From positions 124,001 to 188,000 of the forward strand of contig UEIJ01000001.1 of NCBI GenBank assembly GCA_900470195.1: a DNA stretch of 64,000 bases, in the 5' to 3' direction. The position numbers and the translations under genes are program-made. Under the pieces are notes generated by a model that made no database searches, was not told where the DNA came from, and saw only the letters and a program-made list of their open reading frames with translations. The stretch comes from Hyphomicrobiales bacterium (GTDB lineage Bacteria > Pseudomonadota > Alphaproteobacteria > Rhizobiales > Rhizobiaceae). Below, piece after piece: positions 17,433 through 26,909 of the stretch (position 1 is the stretch's first letter; every line of letters begins with the position of its first letter).

Positions 17433-19628
17433 TCAGTAATTGGTCCGGCGCGCCTTGTTCTTGCCCGCCAGATGCGTCACCACGTTCTCGATCATGCGCA
17501 TTCCGGCATTGTGACCAAGCGTCATGATCGATTCCGGATGGAACTGAACGGCGGCAACCGGCTCGTGCTTGTGCTCGAAAGCCATGATGACACCGTCTTC
17601 CGTTTCCGCCGTCACCAGAAAATCATCCGGCAGACGCTCCGGATCGGCGAAAATCGAATGATAGCGCCCCACCGTTACTTCCTTCGGCAGACCCGAGAAT
17701 ATCCTCTCCGGCTTCGACACGCGAATGCGCGACGGCTTGCCATGCATTGGAATGCGCAACTGGCGCAGCGTGCCGCCATAGGCTTCGGCCAGCGCCTGCA
17801 ACCCAAGGCAGACACCGAAGATCGGCAGTTCCCGCTTGCGCGCCTTGGTGATGGTCGCCTTGCAATCGAAATCCTGCGGCGTGCCGGGCCCAGGCGACAG
17901 AACCACGAGGTTCGGCTTGATCCTGTCGAACACGTCATCGGCAACCGGCGAACGCACGGTGGAGACCGTGGCGCCCGTCTGGCGGAAATAGTTGGCGAGC
18001 GTGTGCACGAAGGAATCTTCGTGATCCACGAGCAGGATGGAGATGCCCTCGCCCACCTTGGCTGCCACGCGCTCCTCAGCGACCTGATTGCTCTTCTGTG
18101 CTTCACGCACGGCAGCAATCATGGCGGAAGCCTTCAATTCGGTTTCGGCCTCTTCCTCTTCCGGGTTGGAATCGAACAGAAGCGTCGCACCGGCGCGGAT
18201 TTCAGCCACGCCGTCCTTCACGCGGATGGTGCGCAGCGTCAGGCCTGTGTTCATGTCGCCGTTGAAGTGCATCATGCCGATCGCGCCGCCATACCATGCG
18301 CGCGGGCTGCGTTCGTTCTCCTCGAGGAAACGCATCGCCCACAGTTTTGGCGCACCCGTCACGGTCACAGCCCATGCGTGGCTGAGGAAACCGTCAAAGG
18401 CATCCATGCCGTCGCGAAGCCGCCCTTCAATATGATCGACCGTATGGATGAGGCGCGAATACATCTCGATCTGACGACGGCCGATGACGCGCACCGAACC
18501 CGGCTCGCAGACGCGGCTCTTGTCGTTGCGGTCCACATCCGAGCACATGGTCAGTTCGGACTCGTCCTTCTTGGAATTCAACAGCTTCAGGATCTGTTCC
18601 GAATCCGAAATTGCATCCTCGCCGCGCTTGATCGTGCCTGAAATCGGGCAGGTTTCGATACGCCGCCCGTTGACGCGCACGAACATTTCCGGCGATGCGC
18701 CGACCAGATATTCGTTCTCCCCCAGATTGATGAAGAAGGAATAGGGCGACGGGTTGATCGCCTTCAACCGGCGGAAAATCTCCGACGGCGCAGTGTGGCA
18801 ACGCTCATAGAAGGTCTGGCCCGGAACCACTTCGAACAGATCACCGCGCTTGAAGCTCTCCTTGGCGCGCTCGACCAGCTTCGCATATTCGCCCGGATTA
18901 TGATCGCCGCGCGCAAGCTTGGCGTCCGACGGCTTGAAGGCTTGCGCAGGCGTTGCGCGTGCAAGGCCGTGCGTGGAAGAACCGCCACAGTTGAATTCGT
19001 AACGATCCACCCAGGCGCGTGCTGCATAATGATCGGCCACGAAGATCTCATCGGGAATGAACAGCACCAGATCACGTTGATCGTCGGGGCGCTTCAGCTT
19101 GTACTGGATCGGATCGAACTGGAACGCCAGATCGTAGCCGAAGGCACCGTAAAGACCGAGATTGGCGTCTTCCTCGGAGAAGAACAGGCCGACAATGGCG
19201 CGGAGGACCGTGAATACCGAAGGCATGCGCGAGCGCTCTTCCTCGGTAAAGGTTCCGCTCGGCTCGGCAATCGTCAACTCGATGCGGTTTTCCTCGGCCT
19301 TGTCGACCGTTACCTCGGCCAGCGCCTTGACCGTGTCCAGAATGGGACGAAGCAGGATGATGCCGCGGGCATTCAACGCTTCGATGCGCATGGTGCGGGC
19401 GCGCGAGGTGATGACCACCGGAGGATCGACGATAGCCGTATCCCAGCGCGTATAGCGGCCCGGATATTCGTAATTTGACGAAAACACCGCACCGCGCCGT
19501 TCGTTCAGCGCATCGATATAGGTCTCGATCGCGCCCTTATAGGCTGTGAGGTGGCGCACACGCTCGACGACGATGCCGCCTGCCGTCTCGTGCTGGAATA
19601 TCTCGCTATCCGCAATCTTCGCATTCAT
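17433..19628 (-). CDS. trpE(G): Anthranilate synthase, fused TrpE-TrpG
   Basis: Makes anthranilate from chorismate and glutamine, the first step of tryptophan synthesis. The 731-residue protein is the rhizobial-type fusion. Component I covers about 1-510 (chorismate-binding core with [12 protein letters not shown] and the [16 protein letters not shown] block). The glutamine amidotransferase occupies about 528-731 with catalytic Cys607 in [16 protein letters not shown] and the HPES motif near the end. It stands alone as a cistron, preceded by trpL, an attenuator and an intergenic repeat in its 5' untranslated region. Confidence 0.97.
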   Translation of the reverse strand: MNAKIADSEIFQHETAGGIVVERVRHLTAYKGAIETYIDALNERRGAVFSSNYEYPGRYTRWDTAIVDPPVVITSRARTMRIEALNARGIILLRPILDTVKALAEVTVDKAEENRIELTIAEPSGTFTEEERSRMPSVFTVLRAIVGLFFSEEDANLGLYGAFGYDLAFQFDPIQYKLKRPDDQRDLVLFIPDEIFVADHYAARAWVDRYEFNCGGSSTHGLARATPAQAFKPSDAKLARGDHNPGEYAKLVERAKESFKRGDLFEVVPGQTFYERCHTAPSEIFRRLKAINPSPYSFFINLGENEYLVGASPEMFVRVNGRRIETCPISGTIKRGEDAISDSEQILKLLNSKKDESELTMCSDVDRNDKSRVCEPGSVRVIGRRQIEMYSRLIHTVDHIEGRLRDGMDAFDGFLSHAWAVTVTGAPKLWAMRFLEENERSPRAWYGGAIGMMHFNGDMNTGLTLRTIRVKDGVAEIRAGATLLFDSNPEEEEAETELKASAMIAAVREAQKSNQVAEERVAAKVGEGISILLVDHEDSFVHTLANYFRQTGATVSTVRSPVADDVFDRIKPNLVVLSPGPGTPQDFDCKATITKARKRELPIFGVCLGLQALAEAYGGTLRQLRIPMHGKPSRIRVSKPERIFSGLPKEVTVGRYHSIFADPERLPDDFLVTAETEDGVIMAFEHKHEPVAAVQFHPESIMTLGHNAGMRMIENVVTHLAGKNKARRTNY

Positions 19629-19646
19629 GATCGGCTATCCCAAACT

Positions 19647-19737
19647 AGAGCATTTCCGGTTCGAATTGCTCTATCTCTATTTGTTTTTGATGCATGCCCT
19701 GATCCCAAAACCGGTTCCCGCTTTGGGGACATGCTCC
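19647..19737. repeat. Rhizobial intergenic repeat, copy 2, in the trpE(G) leader
   Basis: Begins AGAGCATTTCCGGTTCGAAT and ends CTTTGGGGACATGCTCC, with TTTGTTTTTG, GCATGC and ATCCCAAAACCGG inside, the same block order as the copy at 17079. It sits between the trp attenuator and the trpE(G) start codon and would be transcribed as 5' untranslated RNA. Confidence 0.65.
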
Positions 19738-19795
19738 AACTGTTCCAAACACTTCCGGAAACCGGTTTCCCCGCCGGTCTTATACAAACAGCCAA

Positions 19796-19828
19796 ACAAA
19801 AAGGCCGCCCGGATAATCCCAGCGGCCT
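19796..19828 (-). terminator. trp attenuator terminator
   Basis: AGGCCGC (19802-19808) pairs with GCGGCCT (19822-19828), followed on the minus strand by TTTTTG. A second GCGGCC copy just after the trpL stop (19861-19866) can pair with the first arm instead and acts as the antiterminator half. This is the standard attenuator layout. Confidence 0.88.
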
Positions 19829-19868
19829 GTTCCTGAACGCAAATGCACAAACGCCTGCGTGGCCGCTT

Positions 19869-19919
19869 TTAGCGGGCCCACCACCAACCGTTGATGACGA
19901 TATTGCGCGAAATGTTCAT
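19869..19919 (-). CDS. trpL: trp leader peptide
   Basis: The 16-residue ORF MNISRNIVINGWWWAR contains three consecutive Trp codons right before its stop. Ribosome stalling there when Trp-tRNA is scarce would block the terminator downstream and allow trpE(G) transcription. The arrangement matches the well-studied Sinorhizobium trpL, whose terminated transcript also works as a small RNA. There is no Shine-Dalgarno sequence, and the promoter places the start site at or next to the ATG, so it is probably leaderless. Confidence 0.9.
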   Translation of the reverse strand: MNISRNIVINGWWWAR

Positions 19920-19926
19920 GGACGTA

Positions 19927-19955
19927 CTGTTAGCGTCCAATGTGTTTCCTTGCAA
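19927..19955 (-). promoter_or_regulatory. Predicted trpL-trpE(G) promoter
   Basis: On the minus strand TTGCAA, a 17-base spacer and TAACAG, then 7 bases to the trpL ATG. The spacing puts +1 at the A of ATG, consistent with leaderless trpL translation. No TrpR-like palindrome was recognised. Confidence 0.5.
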
Positions 19956-20032
19956 CCGGAAAATTCGAGCACGGAAATGTGCAGCGGAGATCAGCGCCGA
20001 CGCGGCCTTCTGCAAGCTCTGCAATTATCACA

Positions 20033-20174
20033 AAGAAATCCGGACAGTTTGGGGCTGTCCGGATTTCCTTAGAACCGGGATGAACGAGACGGAAGGAAGG
20101 GGACGCTTCCTTCAGCTCCGGGCACCCCCATACCCCATGCTAAATTTACAGGTGTAATATGACTTTCAGTATGC
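20033..20174 (-). ncRNA. Candidate small RNA between trpL and an Lrp gene
   Basis: The 3' end is a 13-bp perfect stem (GAAATCCGGACAG / CTGTCCGGATTTC, 7-base loop) followed by TTTG on the minus strand. Upstream is TTGCAT-18-TAATAG (20181-20210), which would start a transcript near 20174 of about 140 nt. It contains a CU-rich single-strand-like stretch (CCCCTTCCTTCCGTCTC). No coding gene explains the terminator. Prediction from signals only. Confidence 0.33.
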
Positions 20175-20405
20175 ATAGTACTATTACCACAGGTTGTATA
20201 TGATATGCAATCTGTGATTGTTATTTGCGTGTATGCTTACATTTAAGTCCAATTCATCGAAACAGTTCGAAAATTTGTAGGACCACCCAACAAGTTTCGT
20301 CTTGCGTCGGAAGGCGATTTCGGATTCATTTCCGTGGCAACTCAAACACATATGCAAAAATCAAGAATAGAGCCGTCACACATAAACGGCCATTGGGGAC
20401 AACTG

Positions 20406-20867
20406 ATGAAGAATCTCGATGCGATGGACAGGAGTATTTTGCGCGCCCTTCAGGAGAATGGGCGCCTGACCAATACCGAACTGGCCGATCGCATAAATCT
20501 CTCGCAGACGGCAACCGCCGAACGCGTCAAGCGACTGACCCGCGAAGGGTATATTCTCGGCTATTCGGCGCGGCTTTCGCCCAAGATGCTCGACCGCGCC
20601 ATGCTGGTCTTCATCGAGATCAAACTGGACCGCACCACGCCGGAAGTCTTTGAGACCTTCTCGACCTTCACGCGCAACAATCCAGACATTCTGGAATGCC
20701 ACATGGTGGCGGGCGGCTTCGATTATCTCGTCAAAGCCCGTGTATCCGACATGGATCACTACCGGCGTTTCCTCTCGGAAGCGCTCCTTTCCCTGCCCGG
20801 CGTGCGCGAATCGCACACCTATGCCGTGATGGAGGAAGTGAAGGAAACCGCCTATATCGCCGTCTGA
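20406..20867 (+). CDS. Lrp/AsnC family transcriptional regulator
   Basis: 153 residues: N-terminal winged HTH (LDAMDRSILRALQENGRL, then NLSQTATAERVKRLTREGYI) and C-terminal RAM ligand-binding domain (VFIEIKLDR..., ILECHMVAGGFDYLVKARV). The start was set at ATG 20406 (MKNLDAMD), which gives the family's usual beginning. Lrp proteins sense amino acids and act as octamers. Its target is unknown. It lies divergent from the trp leader, but nearly 490 bases apart. Confidence 0.9.
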   Translation: MKNLDAMDRSILRALQENGRLTNTELADRINLSQTATAERVKRLTREGYILGYSARLSPKMLDRAMLVFIEIKLDRTTPEVFETFSTFTRNNPDILECHMVAGGFDYLVKARVSDMDHYRRFLSEALLSLPGVRESHTYAVMEEVKETAYIAV

Positions 20868-20947
20868 ACTGGCGAAAAGCTTTTCCTGAAGAAATCGTTG
20901 CTGTCAGCAGCATGGCAGCAACGCACTCCCAATTTTGCACTTCGATC

Positions 20948-20981
20948 TTGCATGCGATAATTTACGGGTATATACCCGTAA
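20948..20981 (+). promoter_or_regulatory. marR promoter with overlapping palindromic operator
   Basis: TTGCAT (20948-20953), a 17-base spacer and TATACC (20971-20976). A perfect 20-bp palindrome, TTACGGGTATATACCCGTAA (20962-20981), covers the -10 element and stops one base before the marR ATG. This is the place an autorepressor would bind. The spacing to ATG again suggests a leaderless message. Confidence 0.6.
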
Positions 20982-20982
20982 T

Positions 20983-21384
20983 ATGTCACACCAGTGTTTC
21001 TGCATTCTTCTGCGCCAGGCAGCCCGCAAGACATCGAGCGTTTATGACAACGCTCTGGCTCCGCTTGGCATCAACGTCGCGCAGTTCAGCACGCTGCGAA
21101 AAATCCGCCGCGCGGGCTCCATTTCGGTGACGGAACTCGCACAGCTGTCGGATCTGGACCGTTCGACCATGGGCCGCAATGTGAAGGTTCTGCAGCGAAT
21201 GGGCCTGATCGAACCCGCCGCCAGCGACGATCATCGCGAGACCAGCGTGACGCTGACCACGGATGGCCGCGATCTCGTGGAACGCGGCGGCCCGCTTTGG
21301 GATCAGGCGCAGGAGGAAATCGAAACCCGACTGGGAGAGGACGGCGTGGAACAGCTGCAAGACCTGCTTCGCAGCCTTGGATGA
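20983..21384 (+). CDS. MarR family transcriptional regulator
   Basis: 133 residues with the MarR winged helix (FSTLRKIRRAGSISVTELAQLSDLDRSTMGRNVKVLQRMGLI, wing D-D-HRETSVTLT). ATG 20983 (MSHQCFC) fits the promoter and removes 16 weakly supported residues. Three cysteines near the N-terminus (Cys5, Cys7 and close by) could be redox-sensitive, but that is speculation. The MFS gene 116 bases downstream is its likely target besides itself. Confidence 0.9.
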   Translation: MSHQCFCILLRQAARKTSSVYDNALAPLGINVAQFSTLRKIRRAGSISVTELAQLSDLDRSTMGRNVKVLQRMGLIEPAASDDHRETSVTLTTDGRDLVERGGPLWDQAQEEIETRLGEDGVEQLQDLLRSLG

Positions 21385-21500
21385 CCCGACGCATTTTGAC
21401 TGAAAACAATGACCCGAAGCCCCGCGACCTCTAAGGAGCGACCGGTTTCGCCATCAACGCAGGGCTGGCCAGAAGCCAGCTTGAACCGAAAGCGCCAAAG

Positions 21501-22793
21501 ATGATTTCTGCCCGCCTTGCCAGCTTTCTCGCCCAGAGAAACATCCATTACGGATGGATCGTCGCCGCCATCACCTTCCTGACCATGCTGGCGACGGCTG
21601 CCGCCATGGGTTCGGCAGGCATCCTGATCGAGCCGCTCCAGCGTGAGTTCGGCTGGACGAATGCGAATATCTCCTTCGCAATGGCGCTTCGCCTTGTACT
21701 TTTCGGTCTTATGGGGCCGTTTGCAGCCGCTTTCATGAACCAGTTCGGCCTGCGCCGCGTGGTTTCCGCCGCTCTCATCATGATTTCACTCGGGCTGATC
21801 GGTTCCATTTTCATGACCGAGGAATGGCAGATGGTCGGGCTCTGGGGCATCGTGATCGGCCTTGGCACAGGCATGACCGCGCTTGTGCTCGGCGCTACCG
21901 TTGCGGCACGCTGGTTTGAGAAGCGGCGCGGCCTCGTCGTCGGCCTGATGACGGCCAGCAACGCTACCGGTCAGTTGGTCTTCATGCCGATCCTCGCCAG
22001 CGTCAGCCAGACCATCGGCTGGCGCACGTCGCTCACCATCGTCATCTGTTTCCTTGTTGCCGCGCTCATGCTGGTCCTTGCCCTAATGCGCGATCATCCG
22101 GCCGATATCGGCCTCAAGCCTTATGGCCGCATCGCTCCGCTTCCAGCCCCCGAACCGCGCAAAAGCTTCGGCGCCATGCTTGCCTCGCCGCTCGTCACCT
22201 TGCGCGAAGCATCTTCAACCGCAACCTTCTGGGTCCTGTTCCTGACCTTCTTCGTCTGCGGCTTTTCAACCAACGGCCTGATCCAGACGCACTGGATCAC
22301 GCTTTGCGGAGATTTCGGCATTGCGCCGGTCGGTGCGGCGGGCATCCTTGCCGTCATCGGCGCGTTCGACCTGATCGGCACGATCATGTCCGGCTGGCTC
22401 TCCGACCGGTTCGACAATCGCTGGCTCCTGTTCTGGTTCTATGCGCTGCGCGGCCTGTCGCTGATCTACCTGACCTTTACCGATTTCACCGTCTATGAAC
22501 TGGCATTGTTCGCCGTCTTTTACGGGCTGGACTGGGTGGCGACCGTGCCGCCGACCGTAAAGCTTGCCGCCGAACGTTTCGGCCCGGAAAAGGCCGGGCT
22601 GGTTTTCGGCTGGGTTTTCACCGGCCATCAGATAGGCGCAGCCGCCGCTGCCGCCTTTGCCGGTTTCGTGCGCACCGATTATGACAGCTACACCCCTGCC
22701 CTGATCCTCGCCGGTGCCATGTGCTTTGCCGCAGCCGCCATGGTTTTCATCATCAACCGCCCTGCTGCGAGGCCAATCCTGCAGGCTTCATGA
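21501..22793 (+). CDS. Major facilitator superfamily transporter
   Basis: 430 residues with about 12 membrane helices in the inner membrane. The MFS loop motif is seen at WLSDRFDNRW, and the first helix begins near IHYGWIVAAITFLTMLA, as in the oxalate/formate-antiporter-like group. It follows marR in the same direction and is probably under its control. Substrate unknown (drug, dicarboxylate or similar). The 3' end overlaps the convergent EamA gene by 6 bases. Confidence 0.88.
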   Translation: MISARLASFLAQRNIHYGWIVAAITFLTMLATAAAMGSAGILIEPLQREFGWTNANISFAMALRLVLFGLMGPFAAAFMNQFGLRRVVSAALIMISLGLIGSIFMTEEWQMVGLWGIVIGLGTGMTALVLGATVAARWFEKRRGLVVGLMTASNATGQLVFMPILASVSQTIGWRTSLTIVICFLVAALMLVLALMRDHPADIGLKPYGRIAPLPAPEPRKSFGAMLASPLVTLREASSTATFWVLFLTFFVCGFSTNGLIQTHWITLCGDFGIAPVGAAGILAVIGAFDLIGTIMSGWLSDRFDNRWLLFWFYALRGLSLIYLTFTDFTVYELALFAVFYGLDWVATVPPTVKLAAERFGPEKAGLVFGWVFTGHQIGAAAAAAFAGFVRTDYDSYTPALILAGAMCFAAAAMVFIINRPAARPILQAS

Positions 22794-23711
22794 CGGGACA
22801 CGTTTCCTGCCCTTCCTGTTCAGCGCCAGCACGCCGAGGCTGATCAGGAAGGCGGCGAGCGTGTCGGCCCAACCCGGCACTTCGCCCAGAAGGACGAGCG
22901 CCAGTACCAGAGTGATGACAGGGATCAGCGCCGACAGCGCCGCGCCAGCCGCCGTTCCCAGCAGGACGACCGCACGGTTGAAGGCAAAGACGCCGAAGGC
23001 GGAGGTAAGCACGCCCTGATAAAAACCCTGCAAGGCAATATCGCCCCATGATGTCGCGCCGATCCCCTTGGGCAGGAAGATCATGTAGACCGGCAGATAG
23101 ACGATTGCTGAAGCGACGGCTGCGATGGCGGTCGCGTGCAGTCCGTCCATTTCCTTCCTGCGAAACACCATGACATAAATCGCCCACACCAGCGCCGCGA
23201 CGAAAAAGAAGAGGTGCCCGAGCATTTCGCGCCCGCCCAATTGCGACAGGCCGGCGATCAGCATGGCGCCGGTCACGATCAGCACGACCCCGAACCAGCG
23301 CGACGGTGCCAGACGTTCCTGGAGAAACGCCATGCCTAATATCGCAACCATCGCCGTCATCAGCCCCGGAATGAGCGCCGCCGCATGGGATGCCGGAGCA
23401 TATTGCAGGCCGCAGGTGGTCAAAAGCGCATAGGGAACGCCTGCGCCGGAAACCAGAAGCACAAAGCCGAGCGGACCGAGCTTGCGAAAGCCGAACCCCT
23501 TCATCAAGACCACCGGCAACAGCACCAGTCCCGCCACGCCGAAGCGCAGGGCAATGATGTCGAAGGGCGTCAAGGCGGTCTTGAACCCGAAGCGGGTCAG
23601 GACGAAAGACCCGGACCATACCAGAACCCCGGATAGCCCCCAGGCCAGACCGCGTATGGTATCCGAAGTCGAGCTTGTCGAGGTGGTGTCGGTAATTGCC
23701 GTCATGGTCAC
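22788..23711 (-). CDS. EamA (DMT) family exporter
   Basis: 307 residues, ten predicted membrane helices in two EamA repeats (about 20-150 and 165-300). The second repeat carries the typical ALSALIPVITLVLALVLLGE stretch. The family exports metabolites or amino acids across the inner membrane. A LysR gene lies 90 bases upstream on the same strand and may regulate it. Start ATG 23711 or the ATG two codons later. Confidence 0.88.
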   Translation of the reverse strand: MTMTAITDTTSTSSTSDTIRGLAWGLSGVLVWSGSFVLTRFGFKTALTPFDIIALRFGVAGLVLLPVVLMKGFGFRKLGPLGFVLLVSGAGVPYALLTTCGLQYAPASHAAALIPGLMTAMVAILGMAFLQERLAPSRWFGVVLIVTGAMLIAGLSQLGGREMLGHLFFFVAALVWAIYVMVFRRKEMDGLHATAIAAVASAIVYLPVYMIFLPKGIGATSWGDIALQGFYQGVLTSAFGVFAFNRAVVLLGTAAGAALSALIPVITLVLALVLLGEVPGWADTLAAFLISLGVLALNRKGRKRVPS

Positions 23712-23801
23712 TCACTGCATGTTGAAGAATGAGCGCAGACTATTGCACTCCCGGCCTGCACAAGCACCACGGATAAGCGAGATATGAGATATTAGAATTT
23801 C

Positions 23802-24692
23802 TTATGCCGCCCGGCTTCTGGCGTCCAAAGCCACATCGCAGAACCGTTCGATGAGATGCCTGACCGGACTGTCGGCCCTAAAGACAATATAGACGGTGCG
23901 AAACGTCGGCGGATCGAGGCGGCGCGCCCGCAAACCATTCAAATCCGCGCCCGGCAGGCTGATTTCAGACAGAAGCGTCGTGCCAATGCCATGCCGCACC
24001 ATTTCCAGCACTGTGGCGACGTCGCGGGTGCGCACCTGCTCGCTGCGCGTTTCGCCATCGCCCTCGCTCTCGCCATGGATGATCCGGTCGATAATCATTT
24101 CGCAGCCTGCTGCGGCGATCAACTGGCGATCCCGCAGATCCTTGGCTGCGATCGTGTCGCTCCGCATGAACGGATCATCGCGCCGTCCCACCACGACCAG
24201 TTCTTCCCGGCCAACTTCCCGCGCTTCCAGATCGGGCGCTGGCAGCGATGTTATGCCGAGATCGGCGATACCGTCCCGCACCCAGAGGGTGACATCATCG
24301 TGCCCGCCCTCGAATGCGCTGAATTCGATGCCCGGATAAAGCCGCTGAAAGGTCTTTCGCAGGCCGGGCAAAACATATTCGAGCTGGCTTGGAATTGCCG
24401 CGACACGCAATCTTTCGGGTGCGCCGGAAGCACTGCACCGCGCCTGCAATTCTATCCGGTCCACGGCCTGAAGCGCGGCCCTCGCATCGGCAAGGATCGA
24501 TTGCCCGAATGCCGTCAGGGCAGCCCCGTCGCGCTTTCGCGCCAGCACATCAATTCCGAGAATCTTTTCCAGCGTCGCAATCGCCTGGCTCGCACCCGAT
24601 TGTGTAAGCCGCACGCGCCGCGCCGCAGCCCCGACACTACCGGTTTCCGCGACCGCTTCAAGCAGACGTAACTGGACCAGACTGATCTTCAT
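23802..24692 (-). CDS. LysR family transcriptional regulator
   Basis: 296 residues: LysR HTH at 1-60 (ISLVQLRLLEAVAETGSVGAAARRVRLTQSGASQAIATLEKILG) and a periplasmic-binding-like effector domain. It reads towards the EamA exporter gene and may control it. LysR genes are more often divergent from their targets, so the link is only positional. Effector unknown. Confidence 0.9.
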   Translation of the reverse strand: MKISLVQLRLLEAVAETGSVGAAARRVRLTQSGASQAIATLEKILGIDVLARKRDGAALTAFGQSILADARAALQAVDRIELQARCSASGAPERLRVAAIPSQLEYVLPGLRKTFQRLYPGIEFSAFEGGHDDVTLWVRDGIADLGITSLPAPDLEAREVGREELVVVGRRDDPFMRSDTIAAKDLRDRQLIAAAGCEMIIDRIIHGESEGDGETRSEQVRTRDVATVLEMVRHGIGTTLLSEISLPGADLNGLRARRLDPPTFRTVYIVFRADSPVRHLIERFCDVALDARSRAA

Positions 24693-24707
24693 CTTTTTGG
24701 TTCCGGC

Positions 24708-25679
24708 TCAATCTTTCATCAATGCATCGCCCCAGTCGGCGCGACGCGCCCAACGGAAGAGATCACCCTCGCGCTTGGTCAGGAGACGTTCTTCGGCCTT
24801 GCCGTCATCCTTGCACATTTTAACCGAAACCTTGCCACCGCCAACCCGCGTCGGCGCGATCACCCGCGCCTTCACATCATTGACCGTCTCGCGCACCGCG
24901 GCAAGATAGATGAATTTCTCGTCCTCCCAAGGCACTTCCGCGTCCTTGGTCAGACGATGAATGCGTGAGCGCGCAACCCGGCGCGAGAAATGGCACCAGT
25001 CGGGCGCGGCCAGCGGGCAATCGAGCTGGTGCGGACAGGGCGCAGCAATGATTGCGCCTTCAGCGATGAGCGTGCGGCGCGCATCGAGAATGCGCTGCCA
25101 ACCCGCCGGGGTGCCGGGCTCCACAATCACCAGCATCTGCCTTGCCGACGCCCACAAGCGCTCAATCAGTGCCTGCCGCTTTTCAGGAGCAAGCTCGTCA
25201 AGCACATAGGCAATGGTCACGAGATCGGCCTGCGGAAAATCCAGTTTCTCCCGAACCACATCCCCTGCCCGCCAATCGAGATCAGGGAGTCCGCTATTTT
25301 GCGATAAACCGCTTCCTACCGCCCGGATCGCAGGGCTTGCCTCGATCATGGTTGCGGATTGAAGCGTGGGCCAGCACTGTTTTGCCGCCCAAAGAGCCGT
25401 GCCCGGCCCTGCACCCACATCGAGCATCGATTGCGGCGCGAAATCGGGGCGGACCTCGGCAGCACTGTCCAGACTGGCGCGCACCGCCGCATAGGTCGCA
25501 GGCAGGCGTGCCGCCAGATAGGCTTTTGCCGCAAGATCGTCGGAAATATGCATGCGCCCATCCCGCGTCTCGGCGCGGTACCGGCGTGAAAGCATTTCGG
25601 ATGCCCGCTTCAGGTCGGCCAAGGCCACGCCCTCAAGCGCGGCATCCACCGCCCGTCGCAAGGAAGCTGGCAGTTCCAT
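24708..25679 (-). CDS. Rsm22-like small ribosomal subunit methyltransferase
   Basis: 323 residues. A SAM-binding fold is seen at SMLDVGAGPGTALWA and TIAYVLDELAPEKRQALIERLW. The C-terminal Cys/His cluster CPHQLDCPLAAPDWCHFSRR is characteristic of the Rsm22 family, which in mitochondria supports small ribosomal subunit assembly. It overlaps nothing, and the DUF2333 gene ends 6 bases before its start, so the two may be cotranscribed. Confidence 0.88.
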   Translation of the reverse strand: MELPASLRRAVDAALEGVALADLKRASEMLSRRYRAETRDGRMHISDDLAAKAYLAARLPATYAAVRASLDSAAEVRPDFAPQSMLDVGAGPGTALWAAKQCWPTLQSATMIEASPAIRAVGSGLSQNSGLPDLDWRAGDVVREKLDFPQADLVTIAYVLDELAPEKRQALIERLWASARQMLVIVEPGTPAGWQRILDARRTLIAEGAIIAAPCPHQLDCPLAAPDWCHFSRRVARSRIHRLTKDAEVPWEDEKFIYLAAVRETVNDVKARVIAPTRVGGGKVSVKMCKDDGKAEERLLTKREGDLFRWARRADWGDALMKD

Positions 25680-25685
25680 TGCCGG

Positions 25686-26909
25686 TCAGCGCTCCAGAAC
25701 CTGCTTCACGTCGACAAGATTCGAACGGACACGCAGAATGTAGAAGCCCATCGTCGTCAGGTGCGACGGCGTGAACCAGGCATCAGGGCTGCCATTGGAA
25801 ACGATGAAGGGCTGCATGTCGAGCGCTGCCCGCATCTGCTTTTCCATCTCGTCCCATACGCCGTCGAGGTGCTTTTCGGCCAGAACGCCACGGAAATCCG
25901 AATGTGCGGCGCGCAGCAAGCCGTAATAGGCATAAAGCTGGCCATAGGCGAACCAGAAACGGTCGTCCGCGCGTGTGTCGAACCAACCGGCATGGTAGTT
26001 CTCGGCCCGGTCCTTGAGGATGGCCGAAGTCGAACCGAGGTCGCTCGCGATACGGTCCACGAACTGAATCAGATTGTCGGCGCGAGCATCGAATGTCGCC
26101 TGACAAGTTTCCAGCCGCCCGTTAAAGGAGCGCAGATCCTTGATCGCCGAACGGTAATAGCTCGGCGTCGGCGTCTTCGGGCCGAAGGGGCTCAGGCCGA
26201 AATACCAGGAATCTTCGGCAAACTGCAGGTTGCCGCGTGCCTTCTGCAGATCGCCGTCGATCTGTGATGTGCCGCGCAGACGGCCGATATTGTCGACGAG
26301 TTCAATCGCGGTACGGCGCACCGCCGCATTGATGCCGCGCTGGAACGACGCCTTGTTGTCGAGGAACGGGGTACGGTCCCAATCCAGCCCGAAAAAGCCG
26401 AGCTTGTAGAGCAGCATGGAGGAAATCCATGCATTCTGGTTGACATTGAAATCGGTGAGGTCCGCAGCGACTTCGGCAATGGCCGAACGGGAGCATTTGC
26501 GTGCGGAGGATGGCAGTTGCGCCGCCTGAACCGGCTGATTCGCCGGTGCGGCATCGCCAGTCTGCCCGGTTTCGGGCGCGGTGGAGGGCTGTTCGACAGG
26601 CGCGGCAGTAGATGGTGCCTCTGCCGGGGCAGCCTCCGCTTTCACCTCTTCACCGGGCGTCGTCGCGTTCTGATAGCTGTACTTGGCCGGGTAATCGGGA
26701 TCGAAATTCGTCCAGGCCTGAGTCTGCCAGATGAAATAGAGATAAAGCCCGCCAAGTCCGATCACGACAACCGAAACGGCGACTTTCCACAATATTCCGA
26801 GCCGCAGGAACAGCCGCCACAAGCCGCCAAGCGGAATGGCAATCAGGCGGGCAAGCGCCGCGATGAAACGCCCGAGGAAGGAAAAAACGCCCTTTACTGC
26901 ATTCCACAC
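25686..26909 (-). CDS. DUF2333 family membrane-anchored protein
   Basis: 407 residues if GTG 26907-26909 is the start. That codon has AAGGAAGG 11 bases upstream, whereas the longer ORF to 27008 has no support. An N-terminal membrane helix (about 32-52, VAVSVVVIGLGGLYLYFIW) is followed by a low-complexity Ala/Pro/Glu linker (about 75-125) and the conserved DUF2333 domain, probably periplasmic. Function unknown. Confidence 0.82.
   Translation of the reverse strand: MWNAVKGVFSFLGRFIAALARLIAIPLGGLWRLFLRLGILWKVAVSVVVIGLGGLYLYFIWQTQAWTNFDPDYPAKYSYQNATTPGEEVKAEAAPAEAPSTAAPVEQPSTAPETGQTGDAAPANQPVQAAQLPSSARKCSRSAIAEVAADLTDFNVNQNAWISSMLLYKLGFFGLDWDRTPFLDNKASFQRGINAAVRRTAIELVDNIGRLRGTSQIDGDLQKARGNLQFAEDSWYFGLSPFGPKTPTPSYYRSAIKDLRSFNGRLETCQATFDARADNLIQFVDRIASDLGSTSAILKDRAENYHAGWFDTRADDRFWFAYGQLYAYYGLLRAAHSDFRGVLAEKHLDGVWDEMEKQMRAALDMQPFIVSNGSPDAWFTPSHLTTMGFYILRVRSNLVDVKQVLER

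Noticed and set aside
19891..20157. Plus-strand ORF with a zinc-ribbon-like RARKCAAEISADAAFCKLCNY
   Set aside because: One of the four cysteines is missing, it overlaps trpL and its promoter on the other strand, and it has no ribosome binding site. Probably chance.
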